DNA from: Paenibacillus sp. OVF10
Lineage (GTDB): Bacteria > Bacillota > Bacilli > Paenibacillales > Paenibacillaceae
DNA length: 64,000 nt
Assembly: GCA_022836915.1 (NCBI GenBank)
Contig: CP094668.1
Coordinates: forward strand, 6,510,001 to 6,574,000
Direction: 5' to 3'
The notes beneath the pieces were generated by a model. It was not told the DNA's origin, searched no databases, and saw only the letters and a list, made by a program, of their open reading frames with translations. Each line of letters opens with the position of its first letter. Position 1 is the stretch's first letter. Below are positions 28,490 to 36,961 of this stretch, in pieces. The position numbers were made by a program, and so were the translations under genes.

Positions 28490-29413
28490 ATGTTTGAGGA
28501 GTTAAATGCATTTGCAGCGGTCGTGGAGCAATCCAGCCTGAACCGTGCATCCAAGTTACTGAACTTGTCCCAACCCGCACTCTCACGCAAAATTGCCAAA
28601 TTGGAGGATGAACTTGGGGTTTCCCTATTTCACCGCCGTGGCAAACGGCTGGAGTTAACCAGTGTGGGCCAGTTCGCCTATACCTTCGCGGTAGAACAGA
28701 AGCAGCAGCAGCAGAAGTTCCTCACCATGCTTGCCCAGTATAAAGACGAAGAACAAAGCACCATTACACTCGGAGCCAGTCTGACGACGCTTCAAACTAC
28801 ATTACCACCTCTCGTCAATGCCTTTATGGAGAAACATCCAAATGCCGAATTGAAACTGTTGACGGGTAAAACACATGAGATTGTCTCGTTTGTGCGTGAC
28901 AAAAAAGCCGATGTGGGCATTGTCGCCTCCTCCATCAGCGAAGTGGGGCTTAACTGTGTGCCGCTCTTTGACGATCACCTGGAACTGGTTGTGCCGCTTA
29001 CACACCCCTTATCCGGTAAGGAAGCCGGGATGGAGCATTTGCAGGATCTGCCGATGATCACGTTCTCCAAAGGCACCTGGTACCGCAAATTAACGGACGA
29101 CCTCTTCCAGCGCTGTGCCGTGATGCCGGATATTCGCATGGAAATTGACTCCTTTGAAGCGATTATCCGACTTCTGCCTTCCGCCAAAGCTGCTGCTCTA
29201 TTGCCCAAGTCATATCTTCGTCCACAATTGCTCGCGGACAATGATCTTGTTTCTGTTCATTTGCCTCAACTACAGCAGACCCGCAGAACAACCTGCATGA
29301 TCTATGGGGAAAAAGAGGACCTCAGCGAGACCTCCAGACAATGGGTCAAGGAGACGGCTGCGCTCTTTACAGCAAAGGCGCCATTGCCCTCACGGAGGAC
29401 TACGACGCCTTAG
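28490..29413 (+). CDS. LysR family regulator divergent from sdhCAB
   Basis: A 307-residue LysR-type regulator with an N-terminal winged helix (MFEELNAFAAVVEQSSLNRASKLLNLSQPALSRKIAKLE in outline, residues 1-60) and a periplasmic-binding-like effector domain. The start at 28490 has GAGG ten bases before; an upstream ATG at 28469 has no ribosome binding site. Divergence from sdhC and the shared palindrome at 28381 suggest that it controls succinate dehydrogenase expression. In Bacillus the LysR protein CcpC plays such a role for other TCA genes in response to citrate; whether this is an equivalent cannot be told from sequence. Confidence 0.88.
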   Translation: MFEELNAFAAVVEQSSLNRASKLLNLSQPALSRKIAKLEDELGVSLFHRRGKRLELTSVGQFAYTFAVEQKQQQQKFLTMLAQYKDEEQSTITLGASLTTLQTTLPPLVNAFMEKHPNAELKLLTGKTHEIVSFVRDKKADVGIVASSISEVGLNCVPLFDDHLELVVPLTHPLSGKEAGMEHLQDLPMITFSKGTWYRKLTDDLFQRCAVMPDIRMEIDSFEAIIRLLPSAKAAALLPKSYLRPQLLADNDLVSVHLPQLQQTRRTTCMIYGEKEDLSETSRQWVKETAALFTAKAPLPSRRTTTP

Positions 29414-29474
29414 CTTTGATCTGAATCAGCCAGGCTCTAACGCCTGGCCTCCCATATTTAACTCATCTTAATTA

Positions 29475-30146
29475 TCAGCTCTCTTGGCTGATAACCTCTT
29501 CTTCAAATCGGTCGATATCAGCATTATTACCAATAATGACCATGATATCCCCCATCTGAAGCGAGTCCAGTGCTGTCGGAGCAATAATGACCCCGGCTTC
29601 TTTCTGTAACGCCACAATGCTGCAACCAAAGCGTACACGTGCATTCAGGGTCGAAAGGGTTTTGTTGTGCAGACAGGCGGGAACCTTCATCTCGACAATA
29701 CTGTAATCATTGGATAATTCAATGTAATCCAGCAAGTTCGGGGTAACCAGCTGGTGGGCAACCCGAATGCCCATATCCCGCTCAGGATAAACGACACGAT
29801 CAATCCCCAGTTTATCCAATGCTCGTCCGTGAAGGACGGATATGGCCTTGGCCACGACCGTCTTGACGCCCAGCTCTTTTAACAGAATCGCGGTGAGAAT
29901 GCTCGTCTGAATATCATCCCCGATGGCTACGATACCACAATCAAAATTGCGAATACCCAGAGAGCGCAACACTTCCTCATCTGTGGCATCGGCTACAACG
30001 GCATGGGTGACCAATTCACTCATGTCTTCGACGACTTCTTCATTTTTATCGATCCCGAGCACCTCGTAGCCGAGTTCCATTAATTCCTGTGCCAGACTGG
30101 AGCCAAACCGCCCAAGCCCAATCACCGCAAACTGCTGTGTTTTCAT
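29475..30146 (-). CDS. Potassium uptake regulatory subunit (KtrA/KtrC, TrkA family)
   Basis: A 223-residue cytoplasmic RCK protein. The Rossmann motif GLGRFG is at 10-15, followed by the acidic residue of the second strand in GIDKNEE, and the C-terminal RCK_C domain begins after RVAHQLVTPNLLDYIEL. It forms an octameric ring on the KtrB/KtrD channel and gates it with ATP/ADP; in Firmicutes the RCK_C domain also binds cyclic di-AMP. It lies 54 bases after the channel gene on the same strand, so they form one unit. KtrA and KtrC paralogues cannot be separated here. Confidence 0.92.
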   Translation of the reverse strand: MKTQQFAVIGLGRFGSSLAQELMELGYEVLGIDKNEEVVEDMSELVTHAVVADATDEEVLRSLGIRNFDCGIVAIGDDIQTSILTAILLKELGVKTVVAKAISVLHGRALDKLGIDRVVYPERDMGIRVAHQLVTPNLLDYIELSNDYSIVEMKVPACLHNKTLSTLNARVRFGCSIVALQKEAGVIIAPTALDSLQMGDIMVIIGNNADIDRFEEEVISQES

Positions 30147-30200
30147 TGTTCTTCACGAACCCCTTATCCAAATCATTTTCATAACTCACTAAAAATTGAT

Positions 30201-31541
30201 TTATCCAATAATCATTTTGCCTTCCGGATACCTGTATAACTCTTTACCCTTTTTCTGCCCAAGTGCATACGCTAATGTGATCGGTCCAAGCCTTCCTGCA
30301 AACATCGTAAAACAGATCAGGAGCTTGCCCAATGTAGTCAACTTCAGCGTTAGTCCAAGCGATAATCCCACGGTACCAAAGGCTGATGTCGTTTCAAATA
30401 AGATCATCATAAAACTGGCGTCTTCTGTGGTACTCAGTGCCATCGTTACAGCTATGATTAACAAGAGCGCCAGCAATGTAATAGTAAGCGCCTTGAAAAT
30501 CCGTTCCTGTACGAGCCGGTAGCGGAAAAATACGATATCTTCACGTCCACGCATCATGGCGATGACCGCGCCAGCCATAATCATAAATGTCGTTGTTTTG
30601 ATCCCGCCTCCCGTAGAACCTGGCGAAGCACCAATGAACATCAGAATGATCATAAAGAACTGTGTTGCCTGTCTCAGCCCGGCAATATCTACCGTATTGG
30701 CTCCTGCCGTTCGCGGCGTAACGGACTGGAAGAATGAACCGAGAATTTTGCCACCCCAGTTCAGGCCACCCAGTGTCCGCGGATTGCTAAATTCAAATAC
30801 GAAAATGACAAGTGCACCAAACACAATCAACAATCCAGTCATTAACAGTACAACTTTGGAGTGCAAAGACAGCTTCCGCGTTTTGCGGTAATCCACCAGG
30901 TCTGACAACACCACAAAACCGATACCGCCAGAGACAATCAGGAACATCGCTGTAAAATTAACCAATGGGTCATACACATAACCGGTCAGACTGCGGAAAT
31001 CGCCAAACATATCAAAGCCCGCATTGTTGAACATGGAGATCGCATGCCAATAGCCATAATAAATCGCCTGTCCGACTGGCATGTCGAACGACCAGCGGAT
31101 GGCAAACAGTGTGCCACATATGCCTTCGATAATGAGTGAGTAGATCACAACTTTACGAATCAGCCGGACGATTCCCTCCATCGTGCTCTGGTTCATCGCT
31201 TCCTGTAGAATCAACCGCTCTCTAAGCGAAATCCGCCGTTTGAACGCAATGGCAACCAATGTGGACATTGTCATGAAGCCCAGTCCGCCAATCTGAATCA
31301 GAATTGCAATTACAATCTGACCCAGCACCGAGAAATGAGTCCCTGTATCAACCACAACCAAACCAGTGACACAAACAGCCGAAGTTGCTGTAAAGAGCGC
31401 ATCAATAAATGCAAGACTGTCTCCGTTACGGCTGGATGCCGGAAGCATTAATAGCAGTGTGCCTACCAATATGATGCCAGCAAACCCTAACACAAGAATA
31501 CGGGGTGGCGATAATCGCATCCATTGAACATTCAGTTTCAC
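30201..31541 (-). CDS. Potassium channel subunit (KtrB/KtrD, Trk/HKT family)
   Basis: A 446-residue membrane protein with the four-fold membrane-pore-membrane plan of the Trk/Ktr superfamily. Pore loops with the selectivity glycine are visible as TATSAVCVTGL, FNNAGFDMFG, TPRTAGANTVDI and TTSAFGTVGLSLG. It takes up K+ (with Na+ in KtrB types). Start codons are ambiguous: GTG at 31541 has GAGG at a better distance than GTG at 31556, which overlaps its own site. A small hairpin CTCCACACCCGTGGAG (31577-31592) precedes the start. Confidence 0.9.
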   Translation of the reverse strand: MKLNVQWMRLSPPRILVLGFAGIILVGTLLLMLPASSRNGDSLAFIDALFTATSAVCVTGLVVVDTGTHFSVLGQIVIAILIQIGGLGFMTMSTLVAIAFKRRISLRERLILQEAMNQSTMEGIVRLIRKVVIYSLIIEGICGTLFAIRWSFDMPVGQAIYYGYWHAISMFNNAGFDMFGDFRSLTGYVYDPLVNFTAMFLIVSGGIGFVVLSDLVDYRKTRKLSLHSKVVLLMTGLLIVFGALVIFVFEFSNPRTLGGLNWGGKILGSFFQSVTPRTAGANTVDIAGLRQATQFFMIILMFIGASPGSTGGGIKTTTFMIMAGAVIAMMRGREDIVFFRYRLVQERIFKALTITLLALLLIIAVTMALSTTEDASFMMILFETTSAFGTVGLSLGLTLKLTTLGKLLICFTMFAGRLGPITLAYALGQKKGKELYRYPEGKMIIG

Positions 31542-32041
31542 TTGAGTATCTTCCACCTCTTCTAAAATGAAAATAACTCCACACCCGTGGAGCCTTCTTC
31601 ATTTGAAATGCTGTTGCCAAACGTTAAACAAGTATGATTCAGATTAAAACGACATATATAATGAAGTTGGAATATATTCTATTCGTTCCCTTGTTGGGCG
31701 AAAGACATGCGAATCATTGCACATTTGCTTCAAAATTATAAGCGCTGCGACGTTTGTAGACAAAACGTTTTTTGTGTAAATAGCATCGAATTCAGCCAAA
31801 AAGGGAAGAACTCAGATATAGCGACGGATAGATCAGATTCTTTCGGTGCTTTTCATTCATTTTCAAGGATTTACACCTGTTTTCGTTACATCATTGGCAT
31901 TCGGTGCTTGGCCTGTGCTATGTTAACTTTAATATCCATATTAGTGCGTGTTCAAAAAGGGCGGTTTTCAGTACCAAGAAGATGGGATGAAGCTAGAAAC
32001 TTTTTGAACTACCTCTATCAATAAAGGAGGAACACCATTAC
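31542..32041. other. Divergent intergenic region with a leader hairpin
   Basis: Holds the upstream regions of the Ktr operon (-) and the CPBP gene (+). I see the hairpin at 31577-31592 and a long-range inverted repeat, GTTCAAAAAG (31950-31959) with CTTTTTGAAC (32000-32009), directly upstream of the AAAGGAGGAA ribosome binding site at 32023. I find no match to the cyclic di-AMP (ydaO) riboswitch that precedes ktrAB in Bacillus, and the open frame at 31707-32024 looks fortuitous. Confidence 0.5.
31950..32009 (+). promoter_or_regulatory. Leader inverted repeat upstream of the CPBP gene
   Basis: A perfect 10-bp inverted repeat GTTCAAAAAG...CTTTTTGAAC with a 40-nt loop, ending 14 bases before the ribosome binding site. 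A related start (GTGTTCAAAAG...TTTTCA) is found at 38136. It may be an mRNA leader structure or the ends of a small mobile element. Confidence 0.4.
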
Positions 32042-33738
32042 ATGAATCCCTTAGGGCAGCCTTTGCAACTCAAGGCTAACTTCAAGCGGCTGGGGTTGCT
32101 TGCGGCGATTGGCCTGATTCTATTTTTTGTATTTCAGATCTTTCCAGCTACCTCATCACAAACGACAGAAATTTCGTCCACGTCCTTCATAACCAAGGAG
32201 CAGGCGACACAATCCGCACGATCATTCGCAGCTTCTGTGAATGACTATTCACTGCCAAATGATGATGCAAAAACCCTGGTAACCTACCAGACACATTCCG
32301 ATATCTACGGGTATATGGCCAAAACCAAACAACTTGATACCTATAACCAGAAATGGGAAACAAGCTATCCTTACGATGTATTCCGCGTTCGTTTGCCTGA
32401 TCAACACAAAGGCGGTTATCTTAATGTTGACGTACATATGAAAACAGGAAAAGTAGTCGGCTTCAAACGGGAACTGCCTTCCTCCTCTATACCGCCATTG
32501 AGGCGGAGCAGGTTAGTGGACGAGTGACCACATCGCAAGTACTTGCCGAAGGTAATATGTCCTTGGACGAGAAAGAACGGCTGGCGGCTGGCGTTCTGAC
32601 TGAATTCGGTTATGAAATGCCAACACTTCAATTGGATACTCGCGATGGTGAAGCGGGTCTGAAATATACAGATTCTGCAAAAGCCATCGGAGACTCCAAA
32701 CTTGAACTGAATTTTACGTTTGAAGAGGGTGCGGTACGATCGTTCGATCCTGGCTTCTCGGTCCCGGAATCCCATACTGACTATGTGAAAGATCAAACAC
32801 GTCAGGCCAATTGGATGACCTATGGCGGCTATGCATTCCTGACCTTTGTACTGGGCGTGCTGGCAATCATCTATAGCATTCTGACCCGAGCACATACGTC
32901 TTTCAAACGCGGGATTATTCTCTCGCTGGTGTATTTCGCAGCTTCGGTAATTGGTACACTGAACATGATTCCACTCTTTCAGGCACAAGGGCTCTCCAAT
33001 TTCATGTTAGCATTCCTGATGTTAATGCAGGCAGGTATTACACTGGTCATGAGTGCAACCATCTATCTGTCCCTCGTTGCCGGTGACGGCATGTGGCGTA
33101 AAATAGGTCTGAACCCATGGCCTCGTGCCAAAGAACCGGGATACGGAAAATATGTACTTCACAGCATGTACGCTGGTTACCTGTGGGCATTCATTCTACT
33201 GGGTGTGCAATCCATCCTGTTCTTCATTCTGGAGCGAAGCATCGGCACATGGTCAACGACGTCAGCAGATCAATCTACATTTAATATGACCTATGCCTGG
33301 CTCTTCCCGATCATGGCCTGGATGGCCGGTATTGGTGAAGAAACTGTTTATCGACTGTTCGGCATTCGCATGATGCAAAAGATTGTGCGTAACACGTTTA
33401 TTGCCTGTCTGATCCCAACCATCATTTGGGCACTTGGACACACTTTGTATCCGATCTATCCAGTAATCACCCGTCCCATTGAGCTGATGGTGATTGGATT
33501 GCTGTTCAGTCTGATCATGCTGCGTCACGGCTTTATTGCCGTTGTATTCGCCCATGTGATCTTCGACAGCTTGCTGATGGGACTCAGCTTGGTCTTTATG
33601 GGCGATGCCCTGAATATGGCTGCTGGACTCTTCTGGATTGTACTCCCGGCCATCGTTGGATATGTGGTCTACAAATTCAATCCAAAACAAAAAGAGAAGC
33701 CGTATGTTACGACTCCTCATCACGAAGTGCTGCAATAA
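32042..33738 (+). CDS. CPBP family intramembrane metalloprotease, one frameshift
   Basis: About 565 residues when one base is added near 32484-32488 (SSS then YTAIEAEQVSGRVTTSQV). The N-terminus has one membrane segment (residues about 17-35), followed by a roughly 230-residue extracytoplasmic part that includes YPEB-like small domains. The C-terminal half has eight or so membrane helices with the CPBP (Abi/Rce1-like) motifs EETVYR, GHTLYP and AHVIFDS. Family members cut proteins or peptides in the membrane or act in bacteriocin immunity; the target here is unknown. The ATG at 32042 follows AAAGGAGGAACACCATTAC. Its 3' end overlaps that of the convergent uvrC by 32 bases. Confidence 0.85.
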
Positions 33739-35794
33739 TCTGATTTGCCAGTTTGTCACCAATAGATAGAGGCCGGAAGTCTTCGACGCTGGCCTCTTTT
33801 ATTTTGCGCAAAGAGCCAAAATGCTTCAACAGCAGCTTACGCCGCTTCTCTCCAATACCCGGAATGGCATCCAAACGTGATGTCACCATCGATTTGCCAC
33901 GCTGTTCCCGGTGGAACGAGATCGCAAAACGGTGGACCTCTTCCTGTATCCGCTGCAACAGGTAGAATTCCTGACTATCCCGAGGCAGGGAGATGACTTC
34001 CGGTGGATTACCGATCATCAACTGTGAAGTCTTATGCTTCGCATCCTTCACCAGACCACATACCGGAATAAACAGCCCCAGCTCATTTTCCAAAATATCG
34101 ACCGCAGCCGAGATCTGTCCTTTACCACCATCGACCACAATCAGGTCAGGCTGGGTCAGGTTTTCTTTTAATACCCGCTCGTAACGGCGACGGATGACTT
34201 CTCGCATGGTTTCATAATCATCGGGTCCTTCAACCGAACGGACCTTGTACTTCCGATATTCCTTCTTATCCGGTTTACCATCCGTAAATACAATCATGGC
34301 AGATACCGGGTTCGTACCCTGGATGTTCGAGTTATCAAACGCTTCAATACGGTGAAGCTGATCCAGTCCAATAAAACGTCCCAGTCCTTCAGCAGCTTTG
34401 GATGTCCGTTCTTCATTTCGCTCAATCAGGCGGAACTTCTCTTCCAGTGCTACACGTGCATTATCCACAGCCATGGTGATCATCTGGCGTTTCAATCCAC
34501 GTTGCGGGATGAGCACTTTGATCTCCAACCACTCCTGTAAAGCAGCAGCAACCTGAGTTGGGTCTTCCAGTCCAGCTGGAAGCTTTTCAGTTGAATCAGT
34601 TGTATCCATTATTGGAGCATCCTCTTGCATACTGTCAGGTTGTTCACCTTCTGCCTCAGTGGAACCTCCGTAAGCTGCACGAGTCTCAGCAACCAGTGGC
34701 TGGGAAGCGTTACTATGCTCCACTTGTCCCGTCTGCTCAAACTCAACCGTAACTGCGGCAGGTACCGATCCATCAGCATCAGAACCCGTATCCAAATTGT
34801 CGTTATCCGTTGCAAGATCCTTGGGCATTTCCGGCAACAAAATCTCTTGTGGCAATGCCGGATTATCACTGTAGTACTGTGTTACGTAAGACATGAAATC
34901 ACTGTACGCCTCACCGTAAAACGGGAAAGTAGATACGTGACGTTCAATCATTTTACCCTGACGCATATATAGAATCTGGACACACATCCAGCCTTTATCA
35001 ATGGCAAAACCAAATACATCACGGTCTCTGGCATCGGCCATCGTAATTTTCTGTTTTTCCATCATCGCATCGATGGCGATTACCTGGTCGCGCAGTTCCT
35101 TGGCACGTTCAAAATAAAGATCCTCCGCGGCCTCCTGCATCTTACGCTGCAAATCCTTCTTGATCTCTTCGTGACCACCGCTCAGAAATGAACCAATCTC
35201 TTGTGAAATCTGGTCGTACTGCTCCTTCTCCACTTCCTTCACACAAGGGGCAAGACACTGTCCCATGTGATAGTACAGGCACACTTCTTTGGGCATTACA
35301 CCACATTTGCGCAGTGGATACATACGGTCGAGCAGTTTTTTTGTTTGGTGTGCCGCATACGAGTTCGGATAAGGTCCGAAATATTTGGCTTTATCTTTCA
35401 GCACACGCCGGGTTACTTCCAACCGGGGATGCTTTTCATTGGTAATTTTAAGATACGGGAATGTCTTGTCATCTTTGAGCAACACGTTATAACGCGGCAT
35501 ATGTTTCTTGATCAAGTTACATTCCAGAATGAGTGCTTCCATGTTACTGCCCGTCACAATATATTCGAAATCACGGATTTCGGACACCAGACGCTGGGTC
35601 TTTCCGTTATGACTGCCGATAAAATAAGAGCGTACGCGGTTCTTCAGCACTTTGGCCTTACCTACATAGATAATCGTACCTTCACTGTTCTTCATCAGGT
35701 AACATCCAGACATGTCTGGCAGCAAAGCGAGCTTGTGGCGAATCTGCTCCAGTGCCTTCTCCTGATCTTGCAAATCATTCATAAATTGATCCAT
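33707..35794 (-). CDS. uvrC: UvrABC excinuclease subunit C, with an acidic insertion
   Basis: Makes both incisions around DNA damage during nucleotide excision repair. Of 695 residues, 25-105 form the GIY-YIG nuclease (GCYLMK..IIYVGKAK), four Cys lie near 164-184, the UVR motif is at about 210-245, the RNase H-like nuclease starts near 430 (IEAFDNSNIQG, VVDGGKGQ), and two helix-hairpin-helix motifs end the protein (IPGIGEKRRKLLLKHFGS). Residues about 325-412 are an acidic, low-complexity insertion absent from typical 590-600-residue UvrC. The start at 35794 is preferred over 35836, although AGGAGG is 12 bases away. Confidence 0.95.
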   Translation of the reverse strand: MDQFMNDLQDQEKALEQIRHKLALLPDMSGCYLMKNSEGTIIYVGKAKVLKNRVRSYFIGSHNGKTQRLVSEIRDFEYIVTGSNMEALILECNLIKKHMPRYNVLLKDDKTFPYLKITNEKHPRLEVTRRVLKDKAKYFGPYPNSYAAHQTKKLLDRMYPLRKCGVMPKEVCLYYHMGQCLAPCVKEVEKEQYDQISQEIGSFLSGGHEEIKKDLQRKMQEAAEDLYFERAKELRDQVIAIDAMMEKQKITMADARDRDVFGFAIDKGWMCVQILYMRQGKMIERHVSTFPFYGEAYSDFMSYVTQYYSDNPALPQEILLPEMPKDLATDNDNLDTGSDADGSVPAAVTVEFEQTGQVEHSNASQPLVAETRAAYGGSTEAEGEQPDSMQEDAPIMDTTDSTEKLPAGLEDPTQVAAALQEWLEIKVLIPQRGLKRQMITMAVDNARVALEEKFRLIERNEERTSKAAEGLGRFIGLDQLHRIEAFDNSNIQGTNPVSAMIVFTDGKPDKKEYRKYKVRSVEGPDDYETMREVIRRRYERVLKENLTQPDLIVVDGGKGQISAAVDILENELGLFIPVCGLVKDAKHKTSQLMIGNPPEVISLPRDSQEFYLLQRIQEEVHRFAISFHREQRGKSMVTSRLDAIPGIGEKRRKLLLKHFGSLRKIKEASVEDFRPLSIGDKLANQIIAALRDEES

Positions 35795-35849
35795 AATTCG
35801 GTGAATCCTCCTTCCCGAAAAAACTGAAATCCTCACCTTACATGAGTGA

Positions 35850-35997
35850 CTCCGATGACAGAATGATCTTTTGATCGCTGTTATCCCCAGATTTTTCGAT
35901 TCCCTTTTTTAAAAGGGAAAATCCGGTGATAAAGGCGAACACTTCGCTTCTACAGCTCATTTCTGTCCTCTCCGTTAACATGTAAATTTCCAGTTTC
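35850..35997 (+). repeat. Dispersed structured repeat, copy 3 (short form)
   Basis: 148 bp. Matches the 45525 copy at both ends (TCCGATGACAGAATGATC and TTTCTGTCCTCTCCGTTAAC) but lacks the 40-bp central module with the AAGCTTTCTTTCAGAAAGCTT-type hairpin. Lies between uvrC and the trxA terminator. Confidence 0.8.
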
Positions 35998-36052
35998 ATT
36001 TTATAAAAAATATATACTTTATATTGTCCTATATAAAGGTATTCGACGCAAA

Positions 36053-36080
36053 ACGCCCCCGGCATGTAAACCGGAGGCGT
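36053..36080 (-). terminator. Hairpin terminator after trxA
   Basis: On the minus strand ACGCCTCCGG pairs with CCGGGGGCGT across an eight-base loop (one mismatch), followed by TTTTGCG. Confidence 0.7.
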
Positions 36081-36097
36081 ATGTGTAAGCCTGTAAA

Positions 36098-36415
36098 TTA
36101 TTGGTGTTTTGCGATAATTCCTTTGAGCGCATCTTTCGAGTTCAGACCAACCACTTTATCTACCGGTTGACCGTCTTTGAAGAAGATCAAAGTTGGAATG
36201 CTCATTACGCCAAAGCGGGAAGCAGATTCCGGATTTTCATCCACGTTAACTTTAGCAATTTTCACTGCATCGCCAACTTCTGTGGACAGCTCTTCCAGGA
36301 TTGGAGCGAGCATTTTACAAGGACCACACCAAGGCGCCCAGAAATCAACAAGAACCGTTCCTTCGCCTTCTACTTCAGCGTTGAAGGATTGATCGGATAC
36401 GTTAACAATAGCCAT
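36098..36415 (-). CDS. trxA: Thioredoxin
   Basis: A 105-residue dithiol oxidoreductase with the WCGPC active site (Cys30 and Cys33), the cis-proline region MSIPTLIFF and the usual VDFWAPWC lead-in. It keeps cytoplasmic thiols reduced and serves ribonucleotide reductase. The ATG at 36415 follows AAGGAGGACAATTTC. It has its own promoter at 36481-36510 and a terminator, so it is a single-gene unit. trxA next to uvrC and near sdhCAB is a conserved order in Bacillales, which supports the species assignment. Confidence 0.97.
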   Translation of the reverse strand: MAIVNVSDQSFNAEVEGEGTVLVDFWAPWCGPCKMLAPILEELSTEVGDAVKIAKVNVDENPESASRFGVMSIPTLIFFKDGQPVDKVVGLNSKDALKGIIAKHQ

Positions 36416-36480
36416 GAAATTGTCCTCCTTATATATACTTACGGTTTATTTTAACCTGTAACGTCGTGAACGACACTTCC

Positions 36481-36510
36481 AGTATAACACAGGTACGTCA
36501 AACTTGTGAA
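36481..36510 (-). promoter_or_regulatory. Sigma-A-type promoter for trxA
   Basis: On the minus strand TTCACA (-35, 36505-36510) and TATACT (-10, 36481-36486) with an 18-base spacer, about 66 bases upstream of the trxA start. Confidence 0.5.
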
Positions 36511-36585
36511 TTGAACGCTGCAATGTTCATCTTCCCAACATCAAATCTTCACAATTACAGGATGTGGCATACCAACTTCAAAATC

Positions 36586-36615
36586 TTTACAAACGCTTTC
36601 TTTTCCAAGTATACT
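36586..36615 (+). promoter_or_regulatory. Sigma-A-type promoter for the 51-aa membrane protein
   Basis: TTTACA (-35, 36586-36591) and TATACT (-10, 36610-36615) with an 18-base spacer, about 64 bases upstream of the ATG at 36679. Confidence 0.5.
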
Positions 36616-36678
36616 AAAATTACTCCGGGTTTCAGCCCCCATTCGGGCAAGCTGTATTCCCCATAAGGAGGCAATAAC

Positions 36679-36834
36679 ATGGATGCAAATGTGCGGATCA
36701 GCGACCCGCGTGAACATGTGAACGAGGAACCCCGCAACGATCTATTTGATCTGATCGTGGGTGTTGCCGGCATGGCCGGCCTGATGACAGTGATCTTTTT
36801 CGGTATGGTTATCTTCAAATTCATCACCGAATAG
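36679..36834 (+). CDS. Small single-span membrane protein (51 aa), hypothetical
   Basis: A 51-residue protein starting MDANVRISDPREHVNEEPRN, a charged cytoplasm-like segment, followed by one hydrophobic helix (about residues 24-48) and a short FKFITE end. The ATG follows AAGGAGGCAATAAC, an excellent ribosome binding site; a promoter lies upstream and a terminator downstream, so it is a real, independently expressed gene. I do not recognise a family. Confidence 0.75.
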   Translation: MDANVRISDPREHVNEEPRNDLFDLIVGVAGMAGLMTVIFFGMVIFKFITE

Positions 36835-36862
36835 GATACTCACAGGTCTCACGCAGGACCAG

Positions 36863-36904
36863 AAAAGCCCGGTTTTCGCGACAATGCGAAAGCCAGGCTT
36901 TTTT
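36863..36904 (+). terminator. Hairpin terminator after the 51-aa gene
   Basis: AAAAGCCCGGTTTTCGC pairs with GCGAAAGCCAGGCTTTT (two mismatches), six-base loop, then further T. The spacer 36905-36961 holds nothing more. Confidence 0.8.
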
Positions 36905-36961
36905 GGGACTACTTATTGCTTAAAAAGTATAATTTGTAGATCAGACCCATAAACTAACCGA

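Noticed and set aside
31542..31900. Cyclic di-AMP (ydaO) riboswitch upstream of the Ktr operon
   Set aside because: This is expected from Bacillus ktrAB, but the conserved core segments could not be found on the minus strand; only a short hairpin is present.
31707..32024. 105-residue open frame upstream of the CPBP gene
   Set aside because: No ribosome binding site, many Cys/Phe/Arg residues in no recognisable pattern, and it spans the leader inverted repeat.
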